This document shows, one piece after another, positions 15,490-24,554 of a stretch of 37,009 bases of DNA. Positions within the stretch are counted from its first letter, which is position 1, and each line of letters opens with the position of its first letter. A program made the translations under genes and the position numbers. Source of the DNA: an uncultured Flavobacteriales bacterium (GTDB lineage: Bacteria > Bacteroidota > Bacteroidia > Flavobacteriales_D > Sanyastnellaceae); contig CASICO010000039.1 in the NCBI GenBank assembly GCA_949373165.1, positions 1 to 37,009 of the forward strand, given 5' to 3'. The notes under the pieces are model-generated. The model saw only the letters and a list, made by a program, of their open reading frames with translations. It was not told where the DNA came from and did not search any database.

Positions 15490-16757
15490 GCGATGGTGTC
15501 GAATCTGGTGTATGGTTGAAGTGCTTTGGGAATGCGAATCCCCTCTGGGGTTTGGTGATTCTCCAGCAAGGCAGCCACGATGCGGGGCAATGCCAAGGCA
15601 CTGCCATTGAGGGTGTGCACCAATTCTGGTTTCCCCTCTGCATTTCTAAAACGACAGTGCAAGCGGTTGGCTTGGTAGGTTTCGAAATTGGATACGCTTG
15701 ACACTTCAAGCCAGCGTTCTTGAGCTGCAGACCACACTTCAAGGTCAAAGGTCAATGCCGCGGTGAAGCCCAAATCTCCTCCGCAAAGACGGAGTGTACG
15801 GAAGGGCAGCTCCAAATCGCGAAGCAGGCCTCGTACATGCTCAACCATGCCTTCTAATGCCGCGTAGCTGTTTTCCGGCTTCTCGAAACGAACGATTTCG
15901 ACCTTGTCGAACTGATGAAGGCGGTTGAGACCCCGAACGTCTTTTCCATAGGAGCCGGCTTCTCTGCGGAAGCAAGGCGTGTAGCCACAGAGTTGAATGG
16001 GCAAGTCCTCCGCATTCAGAAGGTCTCCTCGGAACAAGTTGGTCAGGGGTACTTCTGCTGTGGGGATCAAATACAGGTCGTCTTCTGTAGAGTGGTACAT
16101 CTGGCCCTCCTTGTCGGGGAGTTGACCTGTGCCTCTTGCAGAGTCTGGATTGACCAAGTGTGGAGGGATGAACTCTTCGTATCCAGCGGCGTCTGCCCGG
16201 TCAATGAAGAACTGGATCAGTGCGCGTTGCAGTTTTGCGCCTTTGCCGCGGTATACCGGGAACCCAGCACCTGTGATTTTAACGCCAGCCTCAAAGTCAA
16301 TCAGGTTGAAACGGTCGGCCAAATCCCAATGCGGCACAGCACCCGCTCCAAGGTTGGGTTTGTCGCCTTCTTCTGAGACCACTACGTTGTCGGCCTCACT
16401 CTGACCGGCTGGCACACTGTCATGTGGGCGGTTGGGCAATTCGAGCAGGGCGGACTCTTGCTCTGCAATGAGGCTTTTTTGCTTTTCGTCGAGGACATGA
16501 ATTTGGTCCTTGAGATCTCCCATTTGAGCGCGGCGCGCCTCAGCTTCGTCTCTCTTTCCGGCTTTAAACAGGTCGCCAATTTCTCGGCTGGCTGCGTTTT
16601 GCTCGGCTTTGAGGTCATCCACTTTTTTTTGGGTGGTCCTGCGATCCAAGTCGAGATCGAGTATGCGACTTACAAGTGGAGCAGCATCAAGACCGCGTTT
16701 GGTCAAAGCCGCTTCGAGCGCGGCACGGTCATTTCGGAGGGCCTGGAGGGTCAACAT
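15486..16757 (-). CDS. serS: Seryl-tRNA synthetase
   Basis: SerRS charges tRNA-Ser with serine (and tRNA-Sec where present), in the cytoplasm. The 423-residue product has normal length. The N-terminal coiled-coil arm that contacts the tRNA spans about residues 28-100 (LDLDLDRRTTQKKVDDLKAE and following). The class II core follows: motif 2 is seen as GYTPCFRREAGSYGKDVRGL with HQFDKVEIV, and motif 3 near the end as LNGSALALPRIVAALLENHQ. Serine-specific TAEVPLTNL is also present. The start is ATG 16757. Its stop overlaps the start of a lipoprotein gene by 4 nt, an unusual partner for a synthetase. Confidence 0.98.
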   Translation of the reverse strand: MLTLQALRNDRAALEAALTKRGLDAAPLVSRILDLDLDRRTTQKKVDDLKAEQNAASREIGDLFKAGKRDEAEARRAQMGDLKDQIHVLDEKQKSLIAEQESALLELPNRPHDSVPAGQSEADNVVVSEEGDKPNLGAGAVPHWDLADRFNLIDFEAGVKITGAGFPVYRGKGAKLQRALIQFFIDRADAAGYEEFIPPHLVNPDSARGTGQLPDKEGQMYHSTEDDLYLIPTAEVPLTNLFRGDLLNAEDLPIQLCGYTPCFRREAGSYGKDVRGLNRLHQFDKVEIVRFEKPENSYAALEGMVEHVRGLLRDLELPFRTLRLCGGDLGFTAALTFDLEVWSAAQERWLEVSSVSNFETYQANRLHCRFRNAEGKPELVHTLNGSALALPRIVAALLENHQTPEGIRIPKALQPYTRFDTIA

Positions 16758-16763
16758 GGCGTG

Positions 16764-16805
16764 TAAAAATACAACGGTGCCCCCGCCTTTTCAGGAGAGG
16801 GCACC
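16764..16805 (-). terminator. Possible terminator after rpmA
   Basis: On the minus strand a 7-bp stem (16799-16805 with 16776-16782) with a 16-nt loop is followed by GTTGTA and a run of five T residues (16765-16769). It lies between the rpmA stop and the serS start, so it could separate the ribosomal-protein pair from serS. The loop is long and the T-run short. Confidence 0.35.
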
Positions 16806-16855
16806 GCCTTACGCACCCGAAGGTGCACATTTTTTAATCCCTTGTGAGGGATGAA

Positions 16856-17119
16856 TCAAGCTTCGGCTGCCTCTACGACAGATACGAAGCTCCGGTTTCC
16901 GCGACGACGGCGGAACTCCACTACGCCATCAGTGAGGGCGAATAAGGTGTGGTCCTTGCCGATGCCGACGTTTGTGCCGGGATGGTGTTGGGTGCCGCGT
17001 TGGCGAACGAGGATGTTGCCTGCAATGCACACCTGGCCGCCATAAATTTTGACGCCCAGTCGTTTGCTTTCCGATTCGCGGCCGTTCTTGGTCGAGGCCG
17101 CCGCCTTTTTGTGAGCCAT
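16856..17119 (-). CDS. rpmA: 50S ribosomal protein L27
   Basis: L27 sits at the peptidyl-transferase centre of the large subunit, where its N-terminal tail reaches the tRNA ends. The 87-residue product begins [10 protein letters not shown] directly, without the cleaved extension found in Firmicutes. It continues with [24 protein letters not shown], the glycine/histidine segment [17 protein letters not shown], and a basic [12 protein letters not shown] tail. It lies 15 nt after rplU, the standard rplU-rpmA order. Confidence 0.97.
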   Translation of the reverse strand: MAHKKAAASTKNGRESESKRLGVKIYGGQVCIAGNILVRQRGTQHHPGTNVGIGKDHTLFALTDGVVEFRRRRGNRSFVSVVEAAEA

Positions 17120-17134
17120 GGTTTCGGGGTTTGC

Positions 17135-17656
17135 TTATTCTTCGTTCTTGCTTGCCTTCTTGGCTGAGTCCGCTGGGGCCTCAGCAGCCTTCGTCGCTTT
17201 TGGCTTTGCTGCAGCTTTCGCCTTTGGCGCTGCCTTGGCTTTTGGCGCTGCCTTGGCTTTTGGCGCTGCCTTGGCCTTTGGCTCAGCTTCTGCCTTTGCC
17301 TCAGTGGCGGGCTTCGCTTTCGCTTTGGCTTTGGTTGCCTTGCCATCAAGGGAGATGCCCTTGATTACGAGTTCGGTGAGAGACGGACGGAATCCGTTCA
17401 ACTTTTGGTAACCCTTGCGTCTCTTCTTTTTGAAGACAAGCACTTTGTCACCTTTCAAATGGCGTTCAACCGTGGCATTCACGGCTGCGCCTTGGACTGC
17501 GGGGGCGCCAACGGATACTTTGGTACCGTCGTCAACAAGAAGGACTTGGTCAAAGCTGACCTTGTCTCCTTCTTCGTGCTTCAGACGGTTCACATAGAGC
17601 CGTTGATCTTGCTGTACCTTATACTGGTGCCCTGCAATTTCTACGATGGCGTACAT
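17135..17656 (-). CDS. rplU: 50S ribosomal protein L21 with long Lys/Ala/Pro tail
   Basis: L21 binds 23S rRNA and L20 in the large subunit. Residues 1-105 are the normal protein (MYAIVEIAGHQYKVQQDQ, then ERHLKGDKVLVFKKKRRKGY and a basic end). Residues 106-173 form an extra tail made almost only of Lys, Ala, Pro and Glu, with four PKAKAA units at about 126-149, reminiscent of histone-H1-like tails. Typical L21 is about 100-105 residues. The start is ATG 17656, 25 nt downstream of a Bacteroidota-type promoter. It is followed by rpmA after 15 nt. Confidence 0.95.
   Translation of the reverse strand: MYAIVEIAGHQYKVQQDQRLYVNRLKHEEGDKVSFDQVLLVDDGTKVSVGAPAVQGAAVNATVERHLKGDKVLVFKKKRRKGYQKLNGFRPSLTELVIKGISLDGKATKAKAKAKPATEAKAEAEPKAKAAPKAKAAPKAKAAPKAKAAAKPKATKAAEAPADSAKKASKNEE
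17223..17276 (-). repeat. 3 x 18-bp tandem repeat in rplU tail
   Basis: Three 18-bp units (17223, 17241, 17259; the third differs at its last base) with a partial fourth copy encode PKAKAA on the minus strand. They form the core of the low-complexity tail of L21 and could expand or contract by slippage in steps of six residues. Confidence 0.9.
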
Positions 17657-17680
17657 AATGAACCCTTTTTTTGAGGGGTG

Positions 17681-17712
17681 CGAAGATACGTGATTTCGGT
17701 CAGGGTTGAAAA
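17681..17712 (-). promoter_or_regulatory. Predicted Bacteroidota-type promoter of rplU-rpmA
   Basis: On the minus strand, TATCTTCG (17681-17688) differs from the consensus TAnnTTTG at one base. It lies 20 nt after a TTTT element (17709-17712) at the -33 position. Transcription would start near 17674, giving a leader of about 18 nt for rplU. Confidence 0.5.
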
Positions 17713-17753
17713 CTCTTCATGGGGTCGTTGTGAAATTGACGCCAAGTTTCCCG

Positions 17754-17777
17754 AAAAAAGCCCGCTTTAGTCGGGCT
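17754..17777 (-). terminator. Intrinsic terminator overlapping the hemCD stop
   Basis: On the minus strand a perfect 6-bp stem (17772-17777 with 17759-17764) is followed by a run of T residues (17754-17759). The loop includes the TAA stop of the hemC-hemD gene, so the last sense codons form half of the hairpin. It separates the hem genes from rplU. Confidence 0.85.
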
Positions 17778-19293
17778 GTAATGCCTCCCATATGCCAAAA
17801 GCGTCGGGATGAGATGCCACTTTATGTGTCCATCCTTTTTTAAGCAGTGCAGAGGAAGTGGTCCTTCCAATGGCGACAATCCGAAGGGGTGGAGGCCCTT
17901 TCCAACGGTCTACATTGGAGGGGGATGTAAAACAAACCACATCTGTAATTGGCGGGGTTTGGATTTCGGTATCTAATGCGTAGTGCGCCCAAGATGAGAT
18001 TCGAGCAGCGCAAGATTCAGTTTTCCAACGCATTAGAGATTCGCTGCTGTGTGGAATGGCGATGTGATCGGACACTGCTTTGTCTTGCGCAAAGTCCTTC
18101 CAACTGGAGATTGGGTCACCGGATCCACAAAAAGCGATGTTGTGCTTCAAGACATCAGCGACAGCTTCAGCTGTCCCTGAACCGGGAACCGCAATTTGGA
18201 GGCCAGGATTTTTGTTGACCCATGATGCGGCCATGCACGCTGCACCTGGACTCCCAATCCACACCCAATTGGGAGCGTTGTCGGTCCAAGAGGGGATTTC
18301 GGGCTGTTCGATGGCGACCGGCTTGGCAATGGGCCATTCGATCAACGGACACTGTGAGGCCTTGGCCAAACGATGTAAGACGTCATTTTCTCGCGGTGAT
18401 CTCGTGATCAGAATGCGTTGCTTCTTTGGCTCATGAAGGCGATGGAGGGCATCAATTGCGTTGTCGCTTAAGATTCGGATCGGCCCACTGGGCCCCTGAA
18501 GGAAGCTGCGGAGTGGAGCGGAAGTTGTCTTTTGGTGTGCGCCAAAAGGCAGTTGACACCCACCTTCTAATGCGCGCAAAACGCTTCGCTCCGTGTTGAT
18601 GGATGCTGCGGTGCTTTCGTGTGTAAGACGTTTTAACCAGACGAGTTTCGGGTCATTTGACCGCATTTGCAACGCCAAGGCCCCTTGAGCTGGTGCAGGA
18701 ACGAACCAACGGGGTTGCAATTCAACCTGAACCAAGTCGCTCAAATCTAGTTCGAGTCTTTGCACTCCGGCAGTGGCGAGGACGATGGCGTCGTACAGCC
18801 CTTCACGGAGCCGTTTTATTCTGGTGGGCACATTGCCACGAAGGGCTTGAATGTCCAGGTCGGGTCGGAGGAGCAATAGCTGATCTCGTCGTCGGACGGA
18901 AGACGTTCCAACTTTGGCCTTGTGCTTGAGGGGCAGCCAAGCACGATGTGCGTGAGATTGGGGGCGAACCAGCAACATGTCGGTGGCCGCCGCTCTGGGT
19001 GGTATGGCCGCAATGGTCAGGCCTTCGGGTTGTCGGGTCTCGAGGTCTTTGTGACTGTGAACGGCCAGATCTACGTGCTCTTCGAGCAATGCCTGTTCAA
19101 TTTCCTTCGTAAAAAACCCTTTTCCTTCGAGCTTCTCAAAAGCTTGGACTTGTTCCCGATCTCCTTGGGTAGAAAGAACGGTGATGTCACAAGTTCCGCC
19201 GCCAGCCTCAATCAGGTCACGGGTATATCGGGCTTGCCAAAGTGCGAGGTCACTCCCACGTGTGCCGATTCTAAAATGAGGACTGTCGGCCAT
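17767..19293 (-). CDS. hemC/hemD: Porphobilinogen deaminase / uroporphyrinogen-III synthase fusion (HemC-HemD)
   Basis: One 508-residue chain appears to carry two consecutive tetrapyrrole enzymes. Residues 1 to about 290 are HemC, which polymerises four porphobilinogens to hydroxymethylbilane: IGTRGSDLALWQA, LSTQGDRE, the catalytic-aspartate region VHSHKDLETR (Asp83), GTSSVRRRDQLL, RGNVPTRIKRL, and the dipyrromethane-binding Cys246 in EGGCQLPFGA. The third HemC domain is short. Residues about 292-508 are HemD, which closes the ring to uroporphyrinogen III: RILITRSPREND, then WIGSPGAA, AVPGSGTAEAV, VCFTSPSNVDRW and IVAIGRTTSSALL, the usual weakly conserved skeleton. No stop or start lies at the junction. 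ATG 19293 is 3 nt after the hemA stop, so hemA-hemCD form an operon. Confidence 0.93.
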   Translation of the reverse strand: MADSPHFRIGTRGSDLALWQARYTRDLIEAGGGTCDITVLSTQGDREQVQAFEKLEGKGFFTKEIEQALLEEHVDLAVHSHKDLETRQPEGLTIAAIPPRAAATDMLLVRPQSHAHRAWLPLKHKAKVGTSSVRRRDQLLLLRPDLDIQALRGNVPTRIKRLREGLYDAIVLATAGVQRLELDLSDLVQVELQPRWFVPAPAQGALALQMRSNDPKLVWLKRLTHESTAASINTERSVLRALEGGCQLPFGAHQKTTSAPLRSFLQGPSGPIRILSDNAIDALHRLHEPKKQRILITRSPRENDVLHRLAKASQCPLIEWPIAKPVAIEQPEIPSWTDNAPNWVWIGSPGAACMAASWVNKNPGLQIAVPGSGTAEAVADVLKHNIAFCGSGDPISSWKDFAQDKAVSDHIAIPHSSESLMRWKTESCAARISSWAHYALDTEIQTPPITDVVCFTSPSNVDRWKGPPPLRIVAIGRTTSSALLKKGWTHKVASHPDAFGIWEALQPD

Positions 19294-19296
19294 GGT

Positions 19297-20530
19297 TTAG
19301 CCCTTGTCCAGTTGTTCCATGACGACTTCTTTGGCCAATTTCATTGGAAGCGAGACATATTTCTTTTCGAGATAGGCGACAATGCGGTCAACCAGGTCTC
19401 TTGAGTCTTCATCGAGCTGAGCGAGTTCCTCAGAAAACACTTCACCCAGTGCTGTGCTGCGGACGGAGGCGAGCAGCTCAGGCAATTCACGAAGTGCCAG
19501 TTCCACTTGACGCTGTTGAAGACGAGAGGACAATTCGTCCATTCCCTGTTCAATGATGCTGTGGCAGTCACCCAATGCGGTTCGACGCCCTTCCGTGTTT
19601 TTGTCTGCGAGCGGCTTGAGTTCGGCAATGCCGATGACGCTGGTGTTTTTTCTCTCTTTGAATTGGGCGTCGATGCCCGCGGGCACACTCAGGTCCAATA
19701 CGCGGGTAGACGTGCCTTCTGGCAACTGTTGGGCTGAAGACGCATTCAGAACCGCTTGGGCGCTTCCCGTGCAGAGAAAAATAGCAGCAGGTCCAGCTTG
19801 CAATGCGGAATCCAGTTCGTCCATGCCGCCCCAAGTCCAATGTCGTGGACGAGCGATTTCTTCTGCTTTAGACGGTGTGCGGTTGAGCACGTGCACCTGG
19901 CGATAGCCCTCCTTGGAAAGGTAGCGCGCAATGTTGGCGTTGGTTTGGCCAGCGCCAATCATCAGGATGGGAGCTTCTGTTGAGACCCCCCCAATTTTTG
20001 AAGGCTTTCCACCCCAGTGCGTTCACTGAAACGCTTCGCCTGGCAATGTCGGTCTCTGTGAAAATTCGTTTGGCTGTTTCGACGGCAACCCTTTCGGTGA
20101 TGCGAAGTTGATCGCCGGCGATTTTCCATTTCCGCGACTTCTCCATGGACAGCCTCAACTGCGTGAGGATTTCTCGTTCGCCGAGCACCATTGACTCGAG
20201 TCCAGCGCCCACTCGGAACAAATGTCGAACGGCGTCGTCGCCATGAAGCACCATGGCCGTTGACATCAATTCACGCATGGTTTCAGCGGTGGGTTCAAAC
20301 GCTTGAAACAGCTGTTGGAGTCGGCCCATGCAGAAATAGGCTTCATCAACCATGATGAACTCCACCCGATTGCATGTGGTGAGGTAGGCGAGGCCTTGAA
20401 GGCCAAGGTCTGTTTTCAGTCGGCTCAAAAAGACCTTTTGTTGGTCTTCGGGCACGTGAAATTGACCGATGCGTTCGATGGGCGCATTTCGGTGGTGAAG
20501 GCTGACGATATGGAGGCGTCCAAACTGCAC
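19297..20530 (-). CDS. hemA: Glutamyl-tRNA reductase (frameshifted)
   Basis: HemA reduces glutamyl-tRNA to glutamate-1-semialdehyde, the first committed step of C5 heme synthesis. With one base removed, the product is 410 residues, a normal length. The N-terminal part has HIVSLHHRNAPIE, the catalytic TTCNRVEF (Cys53) and GLESMVLGEREILTQ. The NADPH domain begins MIGAGQTNANIARYL and continues with VHVLNRT. The C-terminal dimerisation helix is present. The frame breaks near 19990-20002 (minus strand A5-TT-G7): upstream the frame runs on without homology to 19868, and removing one base gives a continuous FKIGGVSTEAPILMIGAG. Start: the only family-like start is GTG 20530, because any ATG further upstream would lie in or before the nrdA terminator. 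It is followed 3 nt later by hemCD. Confidence 0.88.
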
Positions 20531-20610
20531 TGCGTGGCTAAGGTCGTTCAGGCAGAGCAATCGACATGCGATTTGGGCTTCATTGGGGGCCGATAAGGTC
20601 ACAGATGCTG

Positions 20611-20644
20611 AAAAAAAAAGCGGCTCCCGCATGGGAGCCGCTTT
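20611..20644 (-). terminator. Strong intrinsic terminator after nrdA
   Basis: On the minus strand a perfect 9-bp G+C-rich stem (20633-20641 with 20620-20628, 4-nt loop ATGC) is extended by A/T pairs and followed by nine T residues. It lies 24 nt after the nrdA stop and ends nrdB-nrdA transcription before hemA. Confidence 0.95.
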
Positions 20645-20667
20645 CTCAATGTTGGATGTGTTGCCAA

Positions 20668-23070
20668 TCAGCCACTGCACATTTCGCAGTCAGGGCCATT
20701 GTCGATGGAGCAAGCGGCAACTTGTTCTTCATGGCTCATTTCGGCCACTTCTTTGACGGCCTCATTGACGACTTCTTCGACTTTGACTTCAACAGGCTTG
20801 TCCTTGTACTTCTTGTCCACTGTGAACTTGATGGCATCCGTTGCCGCTTTGGTTCTCAGGTAGTACATGCCTGTCTTCAGGCCCGAACGCCATGCGTGGA
20901 AATGCATGGAAGTCAACTTTGGCGCGTTTGCGTTCTCCATGAACACGTTGAGCGACTGGGACTGACAGATGAATGCACCACGGTCTGCAGCCATGTCCAA
21001 GATGGCCCGCTGGGGAATTTCCCATGCGGTGCGATAGAGAAGTTTGAGGTTCTCTGGAATGTTGGGTATCGGTTGAATCGAACCGTTCGCTGCAATGAGT
21101 TGGTTTTTCATGTCTTCGTCCCAGAGACCAAGACGTGTCAAGTCACGCAAGAGGTGCTTATTGACAATGATGAACTCTCCACTCAGGGTTCGTCGGGTGT
21201 AAATGTTCGACGTGTAGGGCTCAAAGCACTCGTTGTTGCCAAGGATTTGTGCTGTAGATGCCGTGGGCATAGGGGCAACAAGCAAGCTGTTGCGCATGCC
21301 CTTGTCCTTGATTTCCTCTTTGAGGATGTCCCACTCCCAGCGGTCACTTGGTGTGACGCCCCACATGTCAAATTGGAGTTGACCTTTGGAAGCCGGTGAC
21401 CCTTGGAAAGTCTCGTATGGACCTTCATCGATGGCCATGTCCTTCGACGCGCAACAGGCGGCGTAGTAGATGGTCTCGAATATGTCCTTATTGAGTTGCT
21501 TGGCTTCTTCGGAGTCAAAAGGATGACGCATCAGAATGAAGGCGTCGGCCAATCCTTGCACACCAAGTCCTACTGGACGGTGACGCATGTTGGAGTTTCG
21601 CGCTTCAATGATGGGGTAGTAATTCCGGTCAATGACACGGTTGAGGTTCCGGGTCACCTGGTAGGTCACCTCGAACAACTTATCGTGGTCGAAAGTGCCG
21701 TCTTCCGTCACAAACTTGGGCAGGGCCAAAGAGGCGAGGTTGCATACAGCGACCTCGTCCTTGGATGTGTACTCAATGATCTCCGTACACAGGTTCGATG
21801 ATCGAATTGTACCCAAGTTCTGCTGGTTGGACTTGCCGTTGGCTGCGTCCTTGTAGAGGATGTAGGGAACACCGGTTTCAATTTGGCTTTCCACCACTTT
21901 GAACCAAAGTTCTTGGGCTTTGATGGTCTTTCGGCCTTTGCCTTCCGCTTCATACTTCTCATACAAAGCTTCAAACTCATCTCCCCAAGTGTCGGCCAGT
22001 CCAGGGCATTCGTTCGGGCACATTAGCGTCCAATCGCCATCGGACTCTACCCGCTTCATGAAGAGGTCAGGGACCCATAGGGCGTAGAACAAATCACGGG
22101 CGCGCTGCTCTTCTTTTCCGTGGTTCTTTTTGAGGTCGAGGAAGTCAAATACATCGGCGTGCCAAGGCTCGATATAGACAGCAAAGGAGCCTTTGCGCTT
22201 GCCGCCACCTTGGTCTACGTATCGGGCTGTGTCGTTGAACACACGGAGCATGGGAACAATGCCATTGGACGTGCCATTGGTTCCGCGGATGTAGGATCCG
22301 GTTGCACGAATGTCATGAATGGCCAGGCCGATTCCCCCCGCATTCTGCGAAATGTTGGCGCATTGCTTCAGGGTGTCGTAGATGCCACTGATGCTGTCTT
22401 CCTGCATGGTCAGGAGAAAGCAGCTGGACATTTGTGGCTTCGGCGTGCCGGCGTTGAACAAGGTCGGAGTCGCGTGGGTAAACCAACCCTCGGACATCAG
22501 GTTGTAGGTCTTGATGGCGCTTTCGATGTCATCCTTGTGGATGCCGATGGAGACCCGCATCAACATTTGCTGTGGACGCTCGGCCACTTTGCCGTCGGTT
22601 TTCAGCAGGTAGGAACGCTCAAGCGTTTTGAAGCCGAAGTAATCGTAGCTAAAGTCGCGGTCGTAAATGATGGCGGAATCCAAAGCCTCTGCATTGGCTT
22701 CGATGATTTCCATGACGTCATCAGCGACAAGTGCAGCGGCCTCATCCGTTACGGGGTCTCGATATGTGTGCAAGTCGCGCATCACATCTGCAAACGACTT
22801 GCGGGTTGTTTTGTGAAGATTGGACACAGCGATTCTTGAAGCGAGCTGCGCGTAATCTGGATGATTGACCGCATTGGTGGCTGCAACTTCAGCTGCGAGA
22901 TTGTCGAGTTCAGAGGTGGTAACCCCGTCGTAGACACCTTCAATGACACGCATGGCTACGGAGACTGGGTCCACGTTTTTGTGGAGCCCGTAACATAGCT
23001 TTTTCACCCTGGCGGTGATTTTGTCGAATTGGACTTGTTCCCGGCGTCCATCCCGTTTGACGACATTCAT
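20668..23070 (-). CDS. nrdA: Ribonucleoside-diphosphate reductase, alpha subunit (class Ia)
   Basis: NrdA is the catalytic subunit that reduces ribonucleoside diphosphates to deoxy forms, using a radical delivered by NrdB. The 800-residue product starts with an ATP-cone (residues 1 to about 95; [20 protein letters not shown]), so activity should be inhibited by dATP. The barrel carries [11 protein letters not shown] with the first active-site cysteine, [12 protein letters not shown], and the finger-loop [11 protein letters not shown] with the radical cysteine near residue 428. [13 protein letters not shown] follows. The extreme C-terminus has CEMC, the pair that passes electrons from thioredoxin or glutaredoxin. 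ATG 23070 is the start. nrdB lies upstream across a 223-nt gap (23071-23293) that contains a G/C-rich hairpin without a T-run and no clear gene. Confidence 0.98.
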   Translation of the reverse strand: MNVVKRDGRREQVQFDKITARVKKLCYGLHKNVDPVSVAMRVIEGVYDGVTTSELDNLAAEVAATNAVNHPDYAQLASRIAVSNLHKTTRKSFADVMRDLHTYRDPVTDEAAALVADDVMEIIEANAEALDSAIIYDRDFSYDYFGFKTLERSYLLKTDGKVAERPQQMLMRVSIGIHKDDIESAIKTYNLMSEGWFTHATPTLFNAGTPKPQMSSCFLLTMQEDSISGIYDTLKQCANISQNAGGIGLAIHDIRATGSYIRGTNGTSNGIVPMLRVFNDTARYVDQGGGKRKGSFAVYIEPWHADVFDFLDLKKNHGKEEQRARDLFYALWVPDLFMKRVESDGDWTLMCPNECPGLADTWGDEFEALYEKYEAEGKGRKTIKAQELWFKVVESQIETGVPYILYKDAANGKSNQQNLGTIRSSNLCTEIIEYTSKDEVAVCNLASLALPKFVTEDGTFDHDKLFEVTYQVTRNLNRVIDRNYYPIIEARNSNMRHRPVGLGVQGLADAFILMRHPFDSEEAKQLNKDIFETIYYAACCASKDMAIDEGPYETFQGSPASKGQLQFDMWGVTPSDRWEWDILKEEIKDKGMRNSLLVAPMPTASTAQILGNNECFEPYTSNIYTRRTLSGEFIIVNKHLLRDLTRLGLWDEDMKNQLIAANGSIQPIPNIPENLKLLYRTAWEIPQRAILDMAADRGAFICQSQSLNVFMENANAPKLTSMHFHAWRSGLKTGMYYLRTKAATDAIKFTVDKKYKDKPVEVKVEEVVNEAVKEVAEMSHEEQVAACSIDNGPDCEMCSG

Positions 23071-23293
23071 ATGGTGTGATCGGCTGTCTTAGTGCCTCCA
23101 ATTGAAGGCGATGATTCGTAGTTCGGGGGGACAAGAGCCCCGACGGATTTGATGCTTGTGTTAAGAGTACTTCGTTTTTGAGGTGGATTCCACGTGGGAA
23201 CCAATGCCTCGCCCGCTTGTCTCAATATGAGGAGAATTCAGACGCAATTCGGGCCATGTGGTGAGACAGTTTTGAACCATCTCTTCGTGGATA

Positions 23294-24382
23294 TCAGAAG
23301 TCGGCGTCAAGGGTAAACCCTTTCGCCGCTTGGTCATCCCCGGTTTTGTTGACTCCGGCCTTCTGATACTCTGCCACACGCTTCTCGAAGAAGTTGGTTT
23401 TTCCTTGAAGGGAAATCATCTCCATGAAGTCGAATGGGTTGGATGTGTTGTAAATCTTCTCGTTGCCCAACTCCACCAAAAGGCGGTCAGCTACGAATTC
23501 GATGTACTGGCTCATCAGGTCTGAATTCATGCCAATGAGGCGAACGGGAAGCGCGTCGCAGACGAACTCTTTCTCGATGGCCACAGCGTCCTTGATGATC
23601 TTTTCGATTTTGGATTTGGGCAGCTTGTTCACCAAGTGACGGGTGTACAGCAAGCAAGCAAAATCACAGTGCATGCCTTCGTCACGTGAAATCAGTTCGT
23701 TGGAGAAGCTCAAACCGGGCATCAAGCCGCGCTTCTTGAGCCAGAAAATGGAGCAGAAGCTGCCACTGAAGAAAATGCCTTCAACGGCAGCAAAGGCGAC
23801 GATGCGCTCGGCAAAATTGCCGTTGTCAATCCATTGTAATGCCCAGTCCGCCTTCTTTTTGACGCAGTCTAGGGTTTCGATGGCATTGAACAAGTGGTTC
23901 TTTTCCTCTTTGTCCTTGATGTAGGTGTCGATCAACAAGGAGTAAGTCTCCGAGTGGATGTTTTCCATCATGATTTGAAAACCGTAAAAGAACTTCGCCT
24001 CGGTATACTGGACTTCGGCGACAAAATTCTCGGCAAGATTCTCATTCACAATGCCATCAGAGGCTGCGAAAAAGGCGAGGATGTGCTTGATGAAATAGCG
24101 CTCGTTGTCGTTGAGTTTTTCACTCCAATCCACAAGGTCAGCGGCCAAGTCAATCTCCTCTGCGGTCCAGAAACTCGCTTCGGATTTCTTGTAGAAATTC
24201 CAGATGTCATCGTGTACGATGGGGAAGAGGACAAAACGATTGGGGTTGTCTTCCAAGATGGGTTCCGACACAGTCGTGTTTTCTGGAAGTACAGCATCAA
24301 TGGCGATTTGCCCGCTTTCTGGAGCGGCAGAGAATAGCTCTTGATTGGACTCTTGAGGGGTGCCGTTTTGCTCGTCGTTCAT
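23294..24382 (-). CDS. nrdB: Ribonucleoside-diphosphate reductase, beta subunit (class Ia)
   Basis: NrdB holds the di-iron centre and stable tyrosyl radical that activates NrdA. From ATG 24382 the product has 362 residues. Ligand motifs are in order: WTAEEIDL (Asp78), ENIHSETY with Glu140, His143 and radical Tyr147 in the class Ia spacing (E-x2-H-x3-Y), then VEGIFFSG and [15 protein letters not shown] with the second Glu/His set. Because the Tyr is present, this is not the Phe-containing class Ic type. The frame is open to 24478, but the extra 32 residues have no family similarity, so ATG 24382 is preferred. It is the first gene of the nrdB-nrdA pair. Confidence 0.97.
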   Translation of the reverse strand: MNDEQNGTPQESNQELFSAAPESGQIAIDAVLPENTTVSEPILEDNPNRFVLFPIVHDDIWNFYKKSEASFWTAEEIDLAADLVDWSEKLNDNERYFIKHILAFFAASDGIVNENLAENFVAEVQYTEAKFFYGFQIMMENIHSETYSLLIDTYIKDKEEKNHLFNAIETLDCVKKKADWALQWIDNGNFAERIVAFAAVEGIFFSGSFCSIFWLKKRGLMPGLSFSNELISRDEGMHCDFACLLYTRHLVNKLPKSKIEKIIKDAVAIEKEFVCDALPVRLIGMNSDLMSQYIEFVADRLLVELGNEKIYNTSNPFDFMEMISLQGKTNFFEKRVAEYQKAGVNKTGDDQAAKGFTLDADF

Positions 24383-24522
24383 GGTGCTTGCGATGTGTGT
24401 TTTCGAGGTCCAAATCGAAGAGGTTGACTTCTCGATTCGAGGAACCTCAAAACTGCGCAGGGCTTCTTGGTTTGGCAATCGGAAAGGATGAACACTGCGG
24501 ATCTTTTGTCAACACGGCCGTG

Positions 24523-24554
24523 AAAACTTAACTTAAATACCTAACAACCAGCAA
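24523..24554 (-). promoter_or_regulatory. Candidate promoter of nrdB-nrdA
   Basis: On the minus strand, TAAGTTTT (24523-24530) matches TAnnTTTG at seven of eight bases. It lies exactly 20 nt after TTGC (24551-24554), a -33-like element. The leader would be about 130 nt. An inverted repeat (24542-24566) overlaps the -33 side and could be an operator. Confidence 0.35.

Noticed and set aside
19985..20010. Programmed ribosomal frameshift in hemA
   Set aside because: The run is a plausible slippery site, but no stimulatory structure or known precedent for hemA is visible, and similar breaks occur elsewhere in the window; sequence error is simpler.
23071..23293. Small protein of up to 72 codons or an RNA element between nrdB and nrdA
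   Set aside because: The open frame (starting within nrdB) has no recognisable features, and the G/C-rich hairpin near 23125-23150 lacks a T-run and matches no riboswitch that I can recognise.
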